From NCBI RefSeq assembly GCF_030553305.1, contig NZ_JARRAH010000001.1:434001-498000 (forward strand): 64,000 nucleotides of DNA, in the 5' to 3' direction. Of this stretch, positions 42,438 through 51,386 are shown piece by piece (position 1 is the first letter of the stretch; each line of letters starts with the position of its first letter). The position numbers and the translations under genes were made by a program. The notes beneath the pieces are model-generated. The model ran no database searches. It saw nothing but the letters and a program-made list of their open reading frames with translations, and was not told where the DNA came from. The DNA is from Halomarina ordinaria (GTDB lineage: Archaea > Halobacteriota > Halobacteria > Halobacteriales > Haloarculaceae).

Positions 42438-43438
42438 GGGTAGGTGAGGAGCACCTGGACGGCCTCCTCGGGGTGGTCGTCGAGCAGTCGGTAGGCCTCG
42501 TCGGCGTGTTCGACGGGGAGGCGGTGGGTGACGAACCGCTCGGGTTCGAGGCGGTCGAGCGCGTCGCGGACCGTCTCGAAGCGCCGGGACTTGTCCCAGC
42601 GCCCCTCGTGGTCGGGGTCGATGCGGCTGACCTGGCTGGCGCGCAGGCGGACGTGACTGCGGTGGAACTGCCCGTCGAGCGAGAGCGGGACGGGTTTCGT
42701 CCCGTACCACGACCCGACGACGACCCGCCCGGCGTAGCCCGTCGCGTCGAGGGCCGCGTCGAGCGCCCGCGGGTTTCCCGACAGTTCGTAGGTGAGGTCG
42801 GCGCCGTCGACGTGTTCGTCGGCGAGGGCCTCCCGGGCGGCTCCCTCGGAGTCGAGCGCCGTCGCGCCGAGTTCCGCCGAGAGTTCGCGCCGACCGTCGT
42901 GCGGTTCGACCGTCACCAGCGCGTCGAGCGGGAACTCGGCGAGGAGGCCGGTGGTCAGCAGGCCGACGACGCCCTGTCCGAAGACGCAGACGCGCTCGCC
43001 GACCATCGGCCGGCCGTCCATGACGAAGTTCACCGCCGCCTCCGTGTTGGCGAGGAAGACGGCGCGCTCGGCCGACATCCCGGACGGGACGCGGACCACC
43101 TCGTCCGGGTCGGCGAGGAAGTGACTCTCGTGGGGGTTGAACGCGAAGACCCGCTCGTCCGCCCAGTCGGCGACGTTCGCACCGGCCTCGACCACCCGGC
43201 CGACGACGGCGTAGCCGTAGCGAAGCGGGTACTCGAACGTCCCCGACAGGGCGTCGAGCGTCTCGTCGGCCGCCATCGATGGCTCGGTCTCCCCGCGGTA
43301 GACGAGCAACTCGGTGCCGGAACTGATGGCCGAGCGCTCGCTCTCGACGAGCAGTTCGTCGGGACCGGGCGAGGGACGACTGCGTTCGCGCACCGCCACC
43401 TCCGACGGTCCCGTGAAGTAGAGCGACCGGACGGTCAT
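42434..43438 (-). CDS. MDR-family dehydrogenase without catalytic zinc ligands
   Basis: 334 residues of the medium-chain dehydrogenase/reductase fold, close in layout to BchC-type proteins. The cofactor-binding domain is VGERVCVFGQGVVGLLTTGLLAEF. The usual Cys of GICGSD is Ser (SAISSGTE, about 37-44) and the GHE motif reads YGYAVVG, so no catalytic zinc site remains; NAD(P)H-dependent oxidation or reduction without zinc is expected. The C-terminal SQVSRIDPDHEGRWDKSRRFETV is characteristic of this subgroup. First gene of the two-part cluster; a TATA-like CTATTTACC lies about 100 bases upstream. Confidence 0.8.
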   Translation of the reverse strand: MTVRSLYFTGPSEVAVRERSRPSPGPDELLVESERSAISSGTELLVYRGETEPSMAADETLDALSGTFEYPLRYGYAVVGRVVEAGANVADWADERVFAFNPHESHFLADPDEVVRVPSGMSAERAVFLANTEAAVNFVMDGRPMVGERVCVFGQGVVGLLTTGLLAEFPLDALVTVEPHDGRRELSAELGATALDSEGAAREALADEHVDGADLTYELSGNPRALDAALDATGYAGRVVVGSWYGTKPVPLSLDGQFHRSHVRLRASQVSRIDPDHEGRWDKSRRFETVRDALDRLEPERFVTHRLPVEHADEAYRLLDDHPEEAVQVLLTYP

Positions 43439-43589
43439 CGGCGGCGGGTGACGGCCGCGTTCGCGCAGACCGACGGCCCCCTGACGACGACCCCGCCGCG
43501 TTCGGCGTACATACCGCGTACAGACGGCGGCCAGCGGTAAATAGCTCCCGTCGTGTCGTCCGAAAAGACGTTCCGTCGGCCGGACGCCC

Positions 43590-43907
43590 TCAGACGGGGT
43601 CCTCGCCGTCGGGTCGGAAGTTCCAGTAGTCGGCGCGGCGCATCGCGCGCCCCGTCGCGGTGTGGAAGTCGATGATGGACTCGAACGCCTCCTCCTCGAC
43701 GTGTTCGAAGATGTCGGCGACGCTCACGACCTGCTTGTAGTTGACGCGGATGGGCTCGTCGCCGTGTTCCGCGACGAAGTCCTCGGCGCGCAGCGGGAAG
43801 TCCTCTTCCTCGTCGAGTTTCTTCGCGAGAATCGCCTGCCCGTACTTGCGCATGCCCTCGCTCCCCTCGTCGGAGTCCGGGTCGGAAGGCCAGTCTGTAT
43901 CCGCCAT
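43590..43907 (-). CDS. Conserved haloarchaeal protein (DUF5785-like)
   Basis: 105 residues, acidic. MRKYGQAILAKKLDEEEDFPLRAEDFVAEHGDEPIRVNYKQVVSVADIFEHV is the conserved core as I recall it from haloarchaeal genomes. No signal or membrane segment. Function unknown. Monocistronic, between the MDR gene and the DUF420 gene. Confidence 0.7.
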   Translation of the reverse strand: MADTDWPSDPDSDEGSEGMRKYGQAILAKKLDEEEDFPLRAEDFVAEHGDEPIRVNYKQVVSVADIFEHVEEEAFESIIDFHTATGRAMRRADYWNFRPDGEDPV

Positions 43908-43952
43908 GGTTCACCGTCGCGCAGACGACGCAAAAGCGTTCGCACTTCCGCC

Positions 43953-44537
43953 TCAGTAGACGACGTACAGCAGGAGGTAGACGACGATACCGAGGGAGAA
44001 CGAGACGAGCCACAGACCCGCCGCGACGCGACCGACCGTCGGGTGACGGGTCGCCCCGAGTTCGCGCCACGGCCGGGTCGCCGCCAGCAGGAGGACGTAG
44101 TACAGCAGGGGGATGCAGACGATGGCGAGCGTGACGTGCACCGCGAGCAGGGGGAGGTAGACGTAGGTGTAGACGCCCTCGGGACCGGGGAAGTCGGTCG
44201 CCCCCTCGATGCTCACGCGGTAGAGGTAGAGGACGAGGAAGGCGACGAACAGGCCGAAGGCGGCGAGCATGGCGGCGCGGTGGCGCGTCACGTCGCCGCG
44301 GCGTATCCAGCGCCACCCCGAGAGGATGGCGACGATGGCGGCCGCGCTGATGACGGCGTTGAGGTGCGGAACGAGGGCGAGCAGCGGCTCCGACCGCGGG
44401 AGGCTCTCGGTCGGCAGGACCCCCCCGACCGCCCCGAACACCAGCGCGAGCGAGACGACCGACAGCACGCCCGTCAGCGCCGGGACGTGCGCTCTGGCTT
44501 CCAGTTGCACGTCCGAACGTGGGCGCGAATCGACCAT
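43953..44537 (-). CDS. DUF420 family membrane protein
   Basis: 194 residues, five membrane helices. Segments LVPHLNAVISAAAIVAILSGWRWIRRGDVTRHRAAMLAAFGLFVAFLVLYLYR and VHVTLAIVCIPLLYYVLLLA carry the conserved His residues of DUF420 (HLN, HR, H). This family is often found with cytochrome oxidase or heme-copper assembly genes, but none are adjacent here. Start ATG 44537 (MVDSRPRS). It is divergent from the flavoprotein gene at 44640. Confidence 0.85.
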   Translation of the reverse strand: MVDSRPRSDVQLEARAHVPALTGVLSVVSLALVFGAVGGVLPTESLPRSEPLLALVPHLNAVISAAAIVAILSGWRWIRRGDVTRHRAAMLAAFGLFVAFLVLYLYRVSIEGATDFPGPEGVYTYVYLPLLAVHVTLAIVCIPLLYYVLLLAATRPWRELGATRHPTVGRVAAGLWLVSFSLGIVVYLLLYVVY

Positions 44538-44639
44538 CACTGTTCCGCCTCCGACGGCCGCGTCCCCCCGTGTCGGAACCGCCTCGCTGCACAACCGCGA
44601 AGGCCTCATACCCCTCGGCCGTTTATATACTAACGCACC

Positions 44640-46433
44640 ATGACGTCCTCCGAAACACCGGCCAGAGAGCGTCGTCACGCGCGAGACGGGGTGGAGTACG
44701 AGACGGTCGAGGTCCCGGTCCTGGTCGTCGGGGCGGGCGCCGCCGGCGCCCGGACGGCCATCGCACTCGCCGAGAACGACGTGGACTGCCTCGTCGTCGG
44801 CAAACGCGACCACGGCGACGCCCACACCACGTGGGCCGCCGGCGGCATCAACGCCGCCCTCGGGACGCTCGACCCTCAGGACGACCCGGCGATTCACGCC
44901 GCCGACACCCTCGACGAGGGGCACTTCCTCAACGACCCCCACGGCGTCGAGACCGTGACGCGGGCGATGCCCGACCGGATCCGGGAACTCGAGGCGTGGG
45001 GGATGCCGTTCAGCCGCACCGACGACGGCGAGGTCGACCAGCGCTACTTCGGCGCCCAGTCGTTCCGCCGGACCTGCTTCGTCGGCGACCGCACCGGCGA
45101 GGCCATCCTCGAGACGCTCGTCGCCCGGGCGCAGGACCTCTCGATACCCTACCGCGAGAACGTGATGATTACCAGACTGCTCTCGGACGGCGAGCGCGTC
45201 TACGGCGCCGTCGGCTACGACATGGAGGACGGCCACTTCCTCCTGTTCGAGGCCGACGCCGTCGTCCTCGCCGCCGGGGGGTACAGTTCGCTCTACAACC
45301 GCCACTCCTCGCGCGACGACGAGAACAACGGCGACGGGCCGGCGCTCGCCTACGACGCCGGCGCCCGCCTGATGGACCTGGAGTTCGTCCAGTTCCACCC
45401 CACCGGCATGATGGGGGCGGCCTACGGCGAGGACTGGGACGGCCGCCTCGTCACCGAGGCCGTCCGCGGCGAGGGCGGACGCCTCTACAACGCGGAGGGC
45501 GAGCGGTTCATGGAGGCGTACTCGCCCGAGCAGATGGAACTCGACGCGCGTGACGTCGTCGCCCGCGCCATCGCGCGGGAGGTCGACGAGGGACGCGGGA
45601 CCGAGAACGGGGGCGTCTACCTCGACGTCTCGCACCGCGACCGGGCGTTCATCGAGGAGCGCCTCCCGCGGATGTACGAGCGCTTCGGGGACCTCGGCGT
45701 CGACCTGGCGGAGGAACCGGTCGAGGTGGCGCCGACGGCCCACTACTCGATGGGCGGCGTCGACATCGACTTCGACACCGGCGCGACGGCCGTCGACCGC
45801 CTCTACGCCGTCGGCGAGACGACGGCGGGCGTCCACGGCGCCAACCGCCTCGGCGGCAACTCGCTGGCCGAGACGGTCGCCCTCGGGAAGGTCGTCGGCG
45901 AACACCTCGCCGAGCGCGCGTTCGACGAACGGCCGACGCTTCCCGAGTCCCAGCGCCGCCTCGCCGAGGAGCAGTTCGCCGCGCTCGACCGCCTGACCGA
46001 CGGCGAGGGCGAGGAGGACCCCGAGGCGCTCCTCGAAGAGGTCGGCGCACTCCTCGAGGACCACGCCGGCATCCTCCGTGACGAGGCGAGCCTCTCGGCG
46101 GGCCTCGACGCCCTCGCCGACCTGCGCGAGCGCGCGGGGGACCTCGACGTGGGCGAGCGCACCTCGCGCTCGTTCGAGTACGCCGTCGACCTCGGGTTCA
46201 CGCTCACCGTCGCCGAGGGCGTCCTCCGGGGCGCGCTCGAACGGACCGAGTCCCGCGGCGCACACTACCGCACGGACTACCCGGACGTCGACGAGGCGTG
46301 GCGGCGGAACGTCCTCTACGAGCACGACCGCGACGGGATGGCGCTCTCGACGCGCGAGGTCGGAACGCCCAGCGACGCGGTCCAGGCGGCCCTCGACGCC
46401 GGCTACGAACTCGACTACCACCAGCTAGAGTGA
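44640..46433 (+). CDS. SdhA/NadB-superfamily flavoprotein
   Basis: 597 residues. FAD motif VLVVGAGAAGARTAIALAENDV (about 29-50), then HTTWAAGGINAALG with the flavinylation-site His region, and FVQFHPTGM, RGEGGRLYN, HYSMGGV, GGNSLAE, all conserved in fumarate reductase/succinate dehydrogenase and L-aspartate oxidase. No iron-sulfur or membrane subunit and no nadA or nadC lies alongside, so electron partner and substrate cannot be set. It differs from the sdhA at the left edge. A TATA box TTTATATA at 44622-44629 is only 11 bases before the ATG, too close for the usual 25-base start; GTG at 44691 (VEYETVEVPVLVVG) may be the true start. Confidence 0.8.
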   Translation: MTSSETPARERRHARDGVEYETVEVPVLVVGAGAAGARTAIALAENDVDCLVVGKRDHGDAHTTWAAGGINAALGTLDPQDDPAIHAADTLDEGHFLNDPHGVETVTRAMPDRIRELEAWGMPFSRTDDGEVDQRYFGAQSFRRTCFVGDRTGEAILETLVARAQDLSIPYRENVMITRLLSDGERVYGAVGYDMEDGHFLLFEADAVVLAAGGYSSLYNRHSSRDDENNGDGPALAYDAGARLMDLEFVQFHPTGMMGAAYGEDWDGRLVTEAVRGEGGRLYNAEGERFMEAYSPEQMELDARDVVARAIAREVDEGRGTENGGVYLDVSHRDRAFIEERLPRMYERFGDLGVDLAEEPVEVAPTAHYSMGGVDIDFDTGATAVDRLYAVGETTAGVHGANRLGGNSLAETVALGKVVGEHLAERAFDERPTLPESQRRLAEEQFAALDRLTDGEGEEDPEALLEEVGALLEDHAGILRDEASLSAGLDALADLRERAGDLDVGERTSRSFEYAVDLGFTLTVAEGVLRGALERTESRGAHYRTDYPDVDEAWRRNVLYEHDRDGMALSTREVGTPSDAVQAALDAGYELDYHQLE

Positions 46434-46554
46434 GCGCGTCGAGGGCGTCGGCGCGGGACGACGCCGTCGCTTCGGGTGTAGCTTCGGTAGGATGATGCGT
46501 GGGTGCTGTCTCTGTGACGAGCACCGTGCACTTCGGGACGGTGGGTCCCATCAG

Positions 46555-46639
46555 TGCGTGGGACCGGATTTGAACCGGCGGACCTCTACAGGACAGCGCC
46601 CTCAACGCTGCGCCGTTGGCCTGGCTTGGCTACCCACGC
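46555..46639 (-). tRNA. tRNA-Leu (anticodon GAG)
   Basis: 85 bases with a long variable arm, no intron. Acceptor GCGTGGG (46639-46633) pairs with CCCACGC (46562-46556), discriminator A. The anticodon stem CAGCG/CGCTG encloses TTGAGGG (anticodon GAG, reading CUC and CUU). T-arm GCCGG-TTCAAAT-CCGGT. CCA is not encoded. A TATA-like TTTTATTA is about 40 bases upstream on the minus strand. Confidence 0.95.
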
Positions 46640-46762
46640 ACGCTGTGTCTCGTACGCACTCGTTCGTATTCAGTCGGGTAATAAAAGCGCTTCCGTTTGG
46701 CGCTTCGGGTGTGATACGTCAGCAAGCGGGTGTTTCAATACGGAGAACTCGCTAGGGTAGGT

Positions 46763-47299
46763 ATGGCGAAATACTCGACCGGCGGCGTCCGCTCGGGCGA
46801 GAGCGACGCGTGCGAGCTCTGCGGTGCGGAGGGCGTGTCGCTCCAGTCCGCGACGGTCGCCGGCGCGGTCCTGCAGGTCTGTTCGGACTGTCGCCGCCAC
46901 GGCAGCGAGGGCGGTTCCAAGAGCGGCAGCGACGGGGGCGGCGGGGGCGGCGGGCGTTCGCAGGGCGGTCCCTCCGGCGAGGAGGACCGCAAGCTCCGGG
47001 CGGTCCGGAACGCGGCACGGCTCGCCGACGCCCGGAAGGGCGACGGCCAGCGCTGGGAGGAGGGGACGGACTACGAGGACGACCCGCTGCCCTACCTGAC
47101 CCGCGGCTACGGCGACCGGGTGGTCGAGGCGCGAGAGGAGGCCGGCCTCACGACGGCGGAACTCGCCGGCGAACTCGGCGCGCGCGAGGCGGACGTCGTC
47201 GCCGTCGAACAGGGCCGCGCCAACAGCGCGGAGGTGGGCGGGTCGCTCATCACCGCACTCGAGGAGCGCCTGAGCGTCCAGCTCACCGAGGGGGAGTAG
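46763..47299 (+). CDS. Multiprotein bridging factor type 1
   Basis: 178 residues. N-terminal zinc ribbon, CELCGAEG and CSDC (about 17-48), a Gly/Ser-rich linker, then a Cro/C1-type helix-turn-helix (about 112-172: LTRGYGDRVVEAREEAGLTTAELAGELGAREADVVAVEQGRA). This is the archaeal MBF1 arrangement, a basal transcription or translation-associated factor. ATG 46763 follows the TATA-like CAATAC by about 25 bases. Next gene alaX is 60 bases downstream on the same strand. Confidence 0.9.
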   Translation: MAKYSTGGVRSGESDACELCGAEGVSLQSATVAGAVLQVCSDCRRHGSEGGSKSGSDGGGGGGGRSQGGPSGEEDRKLRAVRNAARLADARKGDGQRWEEGTDYEDDPLPYLTRGYGDRVVEAREEAGLTTAELAGELGAREADVVAVEQGRANSAEVGGSLITALEERLSVQLTEGE

Positions 47300-47358
47300 C
47301 GCGGGGCGGCGCACCGGCTTCGAGAGGTTTTTGCGCTCGCCGGTCGCCCTCGTAAGCG

Positions 47359-48564
47359 ATGAGTTCCCACGCCGCACGAGACCCCTACACGACCCGCTTC
47401 GAGGCGACGGTCGCCTCGCGCGACGGCCGCGAGGTCGTCCTCGACTCGACGTACTTCTACCCCGAGGGCGGGGGCCAACCCGCCGACCGGGGGACCATCG
47501 CCGGCGCGCGCGTCGTCGACGTCCAGCAACGCGACGGCGAGGTGGTCCACACCCTCGCGGAGGACGACGCGGGAGCGGTCGAGCAGGGCGCGACCGTCGA
47601 GGGGGTGGTCGACGAGGCGTTCCGCACGTACTGCATGCGCGCGCACACGGCCAGTCACGTCCTCTACGGCGCGGGTCGGCGGCTCCTCTCGGACCTCGGC
47701 TACGGCGGCTTCGGCATCACCGAGGGGAAGGTACGCGTCGACTTCTCGACGACGACCGACATCGACGACGGGACGCTCGTCGACCTGGAGCGCCTCGTCA
47801 ACCGTGCGGTCTGGGAGTCCCGACCGGTGACGTGGGAGGAGCGCCCCCGCGAGGAGGCGCTCTCGGACGAGGCCGTCGCGTTCAACACCAAGACAGAGGA
47901 GGGTATCGCGGGCGACACGGTCCGCATCGTCACCGTCGGTCGAGGGAACGGGAACGAGGTGTGGGACGCGGCTGCCTGCGGCGGTACCCACGTCTCGAAC
48001 ACCCGTGAACTCGGCCCCGTCACCGTCCTCGGTCGGTCGAACCCCGGCGAGGGCCTCACTCGCGTCGAGTTCGGGGTCGGCGAGGCGGGCATCGAGCGCC
48101 GGGCGGCGGAGAAGCGCGCCGCCCTCGACGCCGCTCGAACACTCGGGACGAACGTCACCGACCTCCCCGCCGAGGCCGACCGCCTGCGCGAGGAGCGCGA
48201 CGCGCTCGCCGCCGACCGCGCCGACCTGCGCGAGCGCCTCGTCGACGTGCGCATCGCCGACCTCAGGGAGGAGACCGTCGAGCGCGACGGCCGGACGTGG
48301 CTGGTCGGCGACGTCGAAGGACTGGACGCGAACGGCCTCGCCGACCGCGCACAGGCGCTCGTGGGTGACGGGGTGGACGTGGCGGCGCTGGTCAACGGGT
48401 CGTCGCTCGCCGTGGCGACCGGCGGCGACCCCGAGGCGGGCGACGTCGTCGACGCGGTGACCGACGAGTTCGGCGGCGGCGGGGGCGGCAGTCCGACCGT
48501 CGCACAGGGCGGCGGCCTCGGCGCCGAGAACGAGACGGTCGTGGCGTTCCTGCGCGGGGAGTAG
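47359..48564 (+). CDS. alaX: Alanyl-tRNA editing protein AlaX-L
   Basis: 401 residues. N-terminal part related to the AlaRS beta-barrel (YFYPEGGGQPADRG, 32-45). The editing site has zinc ligands HTASH (His96, His100) and CGGTH (Cys207, His211). A coiled region (about 240-275) leads to a C-terminal DHHA1 domain with a Gly-rich GGGGGGSPTVAQGGG segment. It hydrolyses mischarged Ser-tRNA(Ala) or Gly-tRNA(Ala). The presence of DHHA1 makes it the long (AlaX-L) type. Confidence 0.93.
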   Translation: MSSHAARDPYTTRFEATVASRDGREVVLDSTYFYPEGGGQPADRGTIAGARVVDVQQRDGEVVHTLAEDDAGAVEQGATVEGVVDEAFRTYCMRAHTASHVLYGAGRRLLSDLGYGGFGITEGKVRVDFSTTTDIDDGTLVDLERLVNRAVWESRPVTWEERPREEALSDEAVAFNTKTEEGIAGDTVRIVTVGRGNGNEVWDAAACGGTHVSNTRELGPVTVLGRSNPGEGLTRVEFGVGEAGIERRAAEKRAALDAARTLGTNVTDLPAEADRLREERDALAADRADLRERLVDVRIADLREETVERDGRTWLVGDVEGLDANGLADRAQALVGDGVDVAALVNGSSLAVATGGDPEAGDVVDAVTDEFGGGGGGSPTVAQGGGLGAENETVVAFLRGE

Positions 48565-48672
48565 TCTCGGGGCGGAGCGTCGTCCAGTCTCGGGTCGGCA
48601 CGTCTTCCCACGTCGTTCAGCCGCCGTTTGAGCCTCCCACTCGCTTATGCCCCGACGGACGGAGGGTCCCGC

Positions 48673-49251
48673 ATGCGACGACGAACCCTCCTCTCGCTCT
48701 CGGGGAGCATCCTCGTGGGACTCGCCGGCTGTCTCGACGCCTCGGCCGACCGCACGAGGGACGGGACCGACGCCGAGTGGGTCGTCCTGCGACAGACCGG
48801 CGGGCGGGAGGGCGAGGCGGTCGTCGAGGGCGGTCTTCGGTACGCGGGTCCGACGTCCGACGGGGCGGCGACGCTGTTCGTTACCCCCGGGGACGCGGCG
48901 CGGTTCGACGAGGCGTACGCGAGCGAGTTCGACGGCGCGGCGGCGGCGACCGACCTCGTGCGCGACACCGACTACGCGAGCGCGTCGGTGCTGGTCGTCC
49001 AGCGCCGCCACTCGAACACCGGCGTCGAGACGTCGCTCGCCGCCCTCGACACCGGGGCGACGCCGCCGACGGCCCGCGTCCGACTCGACGCCGGGCAGGG
49101 AGGTGGTGCCGCGTTCGTCCTCGACCACCTGTTCGTGCGCGTCCCCCACGAGGGGACGCCCCCCGAACGGGTCGCGGTGACCGTCGAGACGTACGGCCCC
49201 GGTGGCGAGCGCGTCGAGGCGGTCGACCTGACGGCCGAACCGGAGCGATAA
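48673..49251 (+). CDS. Putative Tat lipoprotein of unknown function
   Basis: 192 residues. N-terminus MRRRTLLSLSGSILVGLAGC has Arg pairs, a hydrophobic stretch and the lipobox LAGC at 17-20. The mature part is beta-rich with RQTGGREGEAVVEGGLRYAG and VLVVQRRHSNTGVETSLAAL; no named domain recognised. It is probably a cell-surface lipoprotein. ATG 48673 is set by the signal peptide; upstream in-frame codons would put residues before the Arg pair. Confidence 0.75.
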   Translation: MRRRTLLSLSGSILVGLAGCLDASADRTRDGTDAEWVVLRQTGGREGEAVVEGGLRYAGPTSDGAATLFVTPGDAARFDEAYASEFDGAAAATDLVRDTDYASASVLVVQRRHSNTGVETSLAALDTGATPPTARVRLDAGQGGGAAFVLDHLFVRVPHEGTPPERVAVTVETYGPGGERVEAVDLTAEPER

Positions 49252-49288
49252 GCGCGCATCTTTTGCCGGCGCCCCCGAAGGGTGGCGT

Positions 49289-50410
49289 ATGACACTCACG
49301 GCCGAGCAGGAGGCCATCCGGGAGGTCGTCCGCGAGTTCGCGGTCGAGGAGATACAGCCGGTCGCACGCGAGTGCGACGCCGAGGAGCGCTTCCCGGAGG
49401 ACGTCTGGGACGGCCTCGCCGAACTGGACCTGACGGCGCTGACGGTCCCCGAGGAGTACGGCGGCTTCGACGCCGACCCGGTCACCTACGCGGTGGTCAA
49501 CGAGGAGGTGGCCTACGGGACGCTCGCCGTGGCGACGGCGCTGTCGGTCCACTGCCTCGCCACCTCCTGCATCGCGGAGTTCGGCGACGAGTCGGTGCGC
49601 GAGGAGTGGCTCCCCGAGATGGTCTCGGGGCGACCCGTCGGGGCGTTCTGCCTCTCGGAACCCGGCGCGGGGTCGAACCCGGCGGAGATGACGACGCGCG
49701 CCGAGCGCGACGGGGACGGGTACGTCATCGACGGCGACAAGCAGTGGATAACGAACGGCGAACGCGCGGGCGTCTACGTCGTCTTCGCGAAGACCGCCCC
49801 CGGCGAAATCACGCAGTTCCTCGTCCCGGGCGACGCCGATGGCCTCACCGTCGGTCCGCGCGAGGACAAACTCGGCCTGCGTGCGAGCGACACGACGAGC
49901 GTTTCCTTCGACGGCGTGCGCGTCCCCGAACGCTACCGCCTCACGTCCGAGGGGCGGGGGCTGTCGGCCGCGCTCTCCATCCTCACCGGCGGGCGCATCG
50001 GTATCGCCGCCCAGTCGGTCGGCCTCGCGCAGGACGCCCTCGACCGCGCCATCGACTACACACGGGAGCGCGAGCAGTTCGGGGAGCCCCTCTCCGCGAT
50101 ACAGGCCGTCCGGCACAAACTCGCCGACATGTACACCACCGTCGAGTCGGGGCGCCTGCTCACGCGCGAGGCGGCGCGCAAGAAGGCCGCGGGGACCGCC
50201 GACTTCCCGCGGGCGGCGAGCGTCGCCAAGTACGTCGCCAGCGAGGGGGCGATGGACGTGACCAACGAGGCCGTCCAGCTCCACGGCGGCTACGGCTACA
50301 CCACCGAGTTCGACGTCGAGCGCCTCTACCGCGACGCCAAGATAACGACCATCTACGAGGGGACGACGCAGATACAGCAGACCGTCATCGCGCGGAGCCT
50401 GCTCGACTGA
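49289..50410 (+). CDS. Acyl-CoA dehydrogenase
   Basis: 373 residues. FAD-binding signature CLSEPGAGSNPAEMTTRAE (about 122-140) and WITNGERAGVYVVFA. The C-terminal helical domain has QFGEPLSAIQAVRHKLADM and QLHGGYGYTTEFDVERLYRDAK, then the catalytic base Glu in TTIYEGTTQIQ. It forms the alpha,beta double bond of acyl-CoA in fatty acid or branched-chain breakdown; electrons go to ETF. Chain-length preference cannot be read off. A short gap (37 bases) separates it from the lipoprotein gene. Confidence 0.93.
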   Translation: MTLTAEQEAIREVVREFAVEEIQPVARECDAEERFPEDVWDGLAELDLTALTVPEEYGGFDADPVTYAVVNEEVAYGTLAVATALSVHCLATSCIAEFGDESVREEWLPEMVSGRPVGAFCLSEPGAGSNPAEMTTRAERDGDGYVIDGDKQWITNGERAGVYVVFAKTAPGEITQFLVPGDADGLTVGPREDKLGLRASDTTSVSFDGVRVPERYRLTSEGRGLSAALSILTGGRIGIAAQSVGLAQDALDRAIDYTREREQFGEPLSAIQAVRHKLADMYTTVESGRLLTREAARKKAAGTADFPRAASVAKYVASEGAMDVTNEAVQLHGGYGYTTEFDVERLYRDAKITTIYEGTTQIQQTVIARSLLD

Positions 50411-50463
50411 GGCCGGCGGCGACCTTCGGGTCACATTTCTACCTGCCGGTCGTACCGAACGTC

Positions 50464-51000
50464 GTGACACGCTACGAACCGGGGACCGAGGAGTACGAGG
50501 CGGTCGTCTACGACCTCGACGGGACGCTCGTCCACCTCGCGGTCGAGTGGGACGTCGTCGCGCGCGAGGTCGAGGCGGCGCTCGAAGCGCGCGGCGTCCG
50601 CGTCGCGGACCCCGACCTCTGGGGGATGCTCGAACGCGCGGGGGAGACGGAGCACGAGGCGGCCGTCGAGGGGGTCATCGCCGCCCACGAGCGCCGCGGC
50701 GCCCGCGAGTCCAGGCGTCTCCCGTTCGCCGACGCCCTCCCCCACGACGTCCCCGTCGCGGTCTGCTCGCTCAACTGCGAGGCGGCCTGCCGCATCGCGC
50801 TCGAGGTCCACGACCTCGATGCACACGTCGACGCCGTCGTGGGTCGCGACAGCGTCGCGACGAAGAAACCGCACCCCGAACCCCTCCTGACGGCCGTCGA
50901 GGCGCTGGGGACGACGCCCGAACGGTCGCTGTTCGTCGGCGACTCCGAGCGCGACGAGGTGACCGCGGAGCGGGCCGGCACGGCGTTCCGGTACGTCTGA
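50464..51000 (+). CDS. HAD-superfamily hydrolase
   Basis: 178 residues. Motif I DLDGTLVHL (about 17-25) with the nucleophile Asp, motif II VAVCSLNCEAA, motif III Lys in VATKKPHPEPLL, motif IV FVGDSERDEVTAERAG. Phosphoglycolate-phosphatase-like with a small cap. Start GTG at 50464 (VTRYEPGTEEYEAVVYDLDGT); no ATG lies at a suitable place. Substrate unknown. Confidence 0.85.
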   Translation: MTRYEPGTEEYEAVVYDLDGTLVHLAVEWDVVAREVEAALEARGVRVADPDLWGMLERAGETEHEAAVEGVIAAHERRGARESRRLPFADALPHDVPVAVCSLNCEAACRIALEVHDLDAHVDAVVGRDSVATKKPHPEPLLTAVEALGTTPERSLFVGDSERDEVTAERAGTAFRYV

Positions 51001-51012
51001 GCGGGCGGCGAC

Positions 51013-51294
51013 TCAGTCCGCGTCGGAGTCCGGACGGTCGCCGTCCGTCTCCTCGGCTCCAGCCTGCGTCCGGCGAGCGTAGAGGAAGACGCCGACGGCG
51101 ACGCAGAGCCAGACGACGGCGCCGACGCGGACGGCGAACTCGGCGCGCTGGCCCCACGTCTCGAGGGGCGGCGAGAGCAGCGAGAGGGCGGCGACGACCG
51201 GTGCGCCGACGACGATGGTGAGGACGAACGTCGTCTGCATCACCCAGCCGTAGTCGATGCCCTCGGGGTCCGTGTACTCGACGTGGGGCGCCAC
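51013..51294 (-). CDS. Two-helix membrane protein, DUF5822-like
   Basis: 93 residues from GTG 51294. VEYTDPEGIDYGWVMQTTFVLTIVVGAP precedes and enters helix 1, and a second helix (about 50-68, VRVGAVVWLCVAVGVFLYARR) precedes an acidic tail. The DPEG-DYGWVMQ start is typical of a small conserved haloarchaeal membrane family. GTG at 51294 keeps this conserved start; ATG at 51240 would cut it off. Function unknown. Confidence 0.7.
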   Translation of the reverse strand: MAPHVEYTDPEGIDYGWVMQTTFVLTIVVGAPVVAALSLLSPPLETWGQRAEFAVRVGAVVWLCVAVGVFLYARRTQAGAEETDGDRPDSDAD

Positions 51295-51386
51295 GTCCCC
51301 GAATCGGTCGCGCGCCGGTATCAACGGTTCGTTCCCGACCGAGCGACACCGAACAGGCTTTGCTCGTCGGCAGTCGCATCTCACCC

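Noticed and set aside
43953-46421. An 822-codon minus-strand frame across the flavoprotein gene
   Set aside because: Only its last 194 codons (DUF420 protein) have coding character; the rest is the shadow of the plus-strand flavoprotein.
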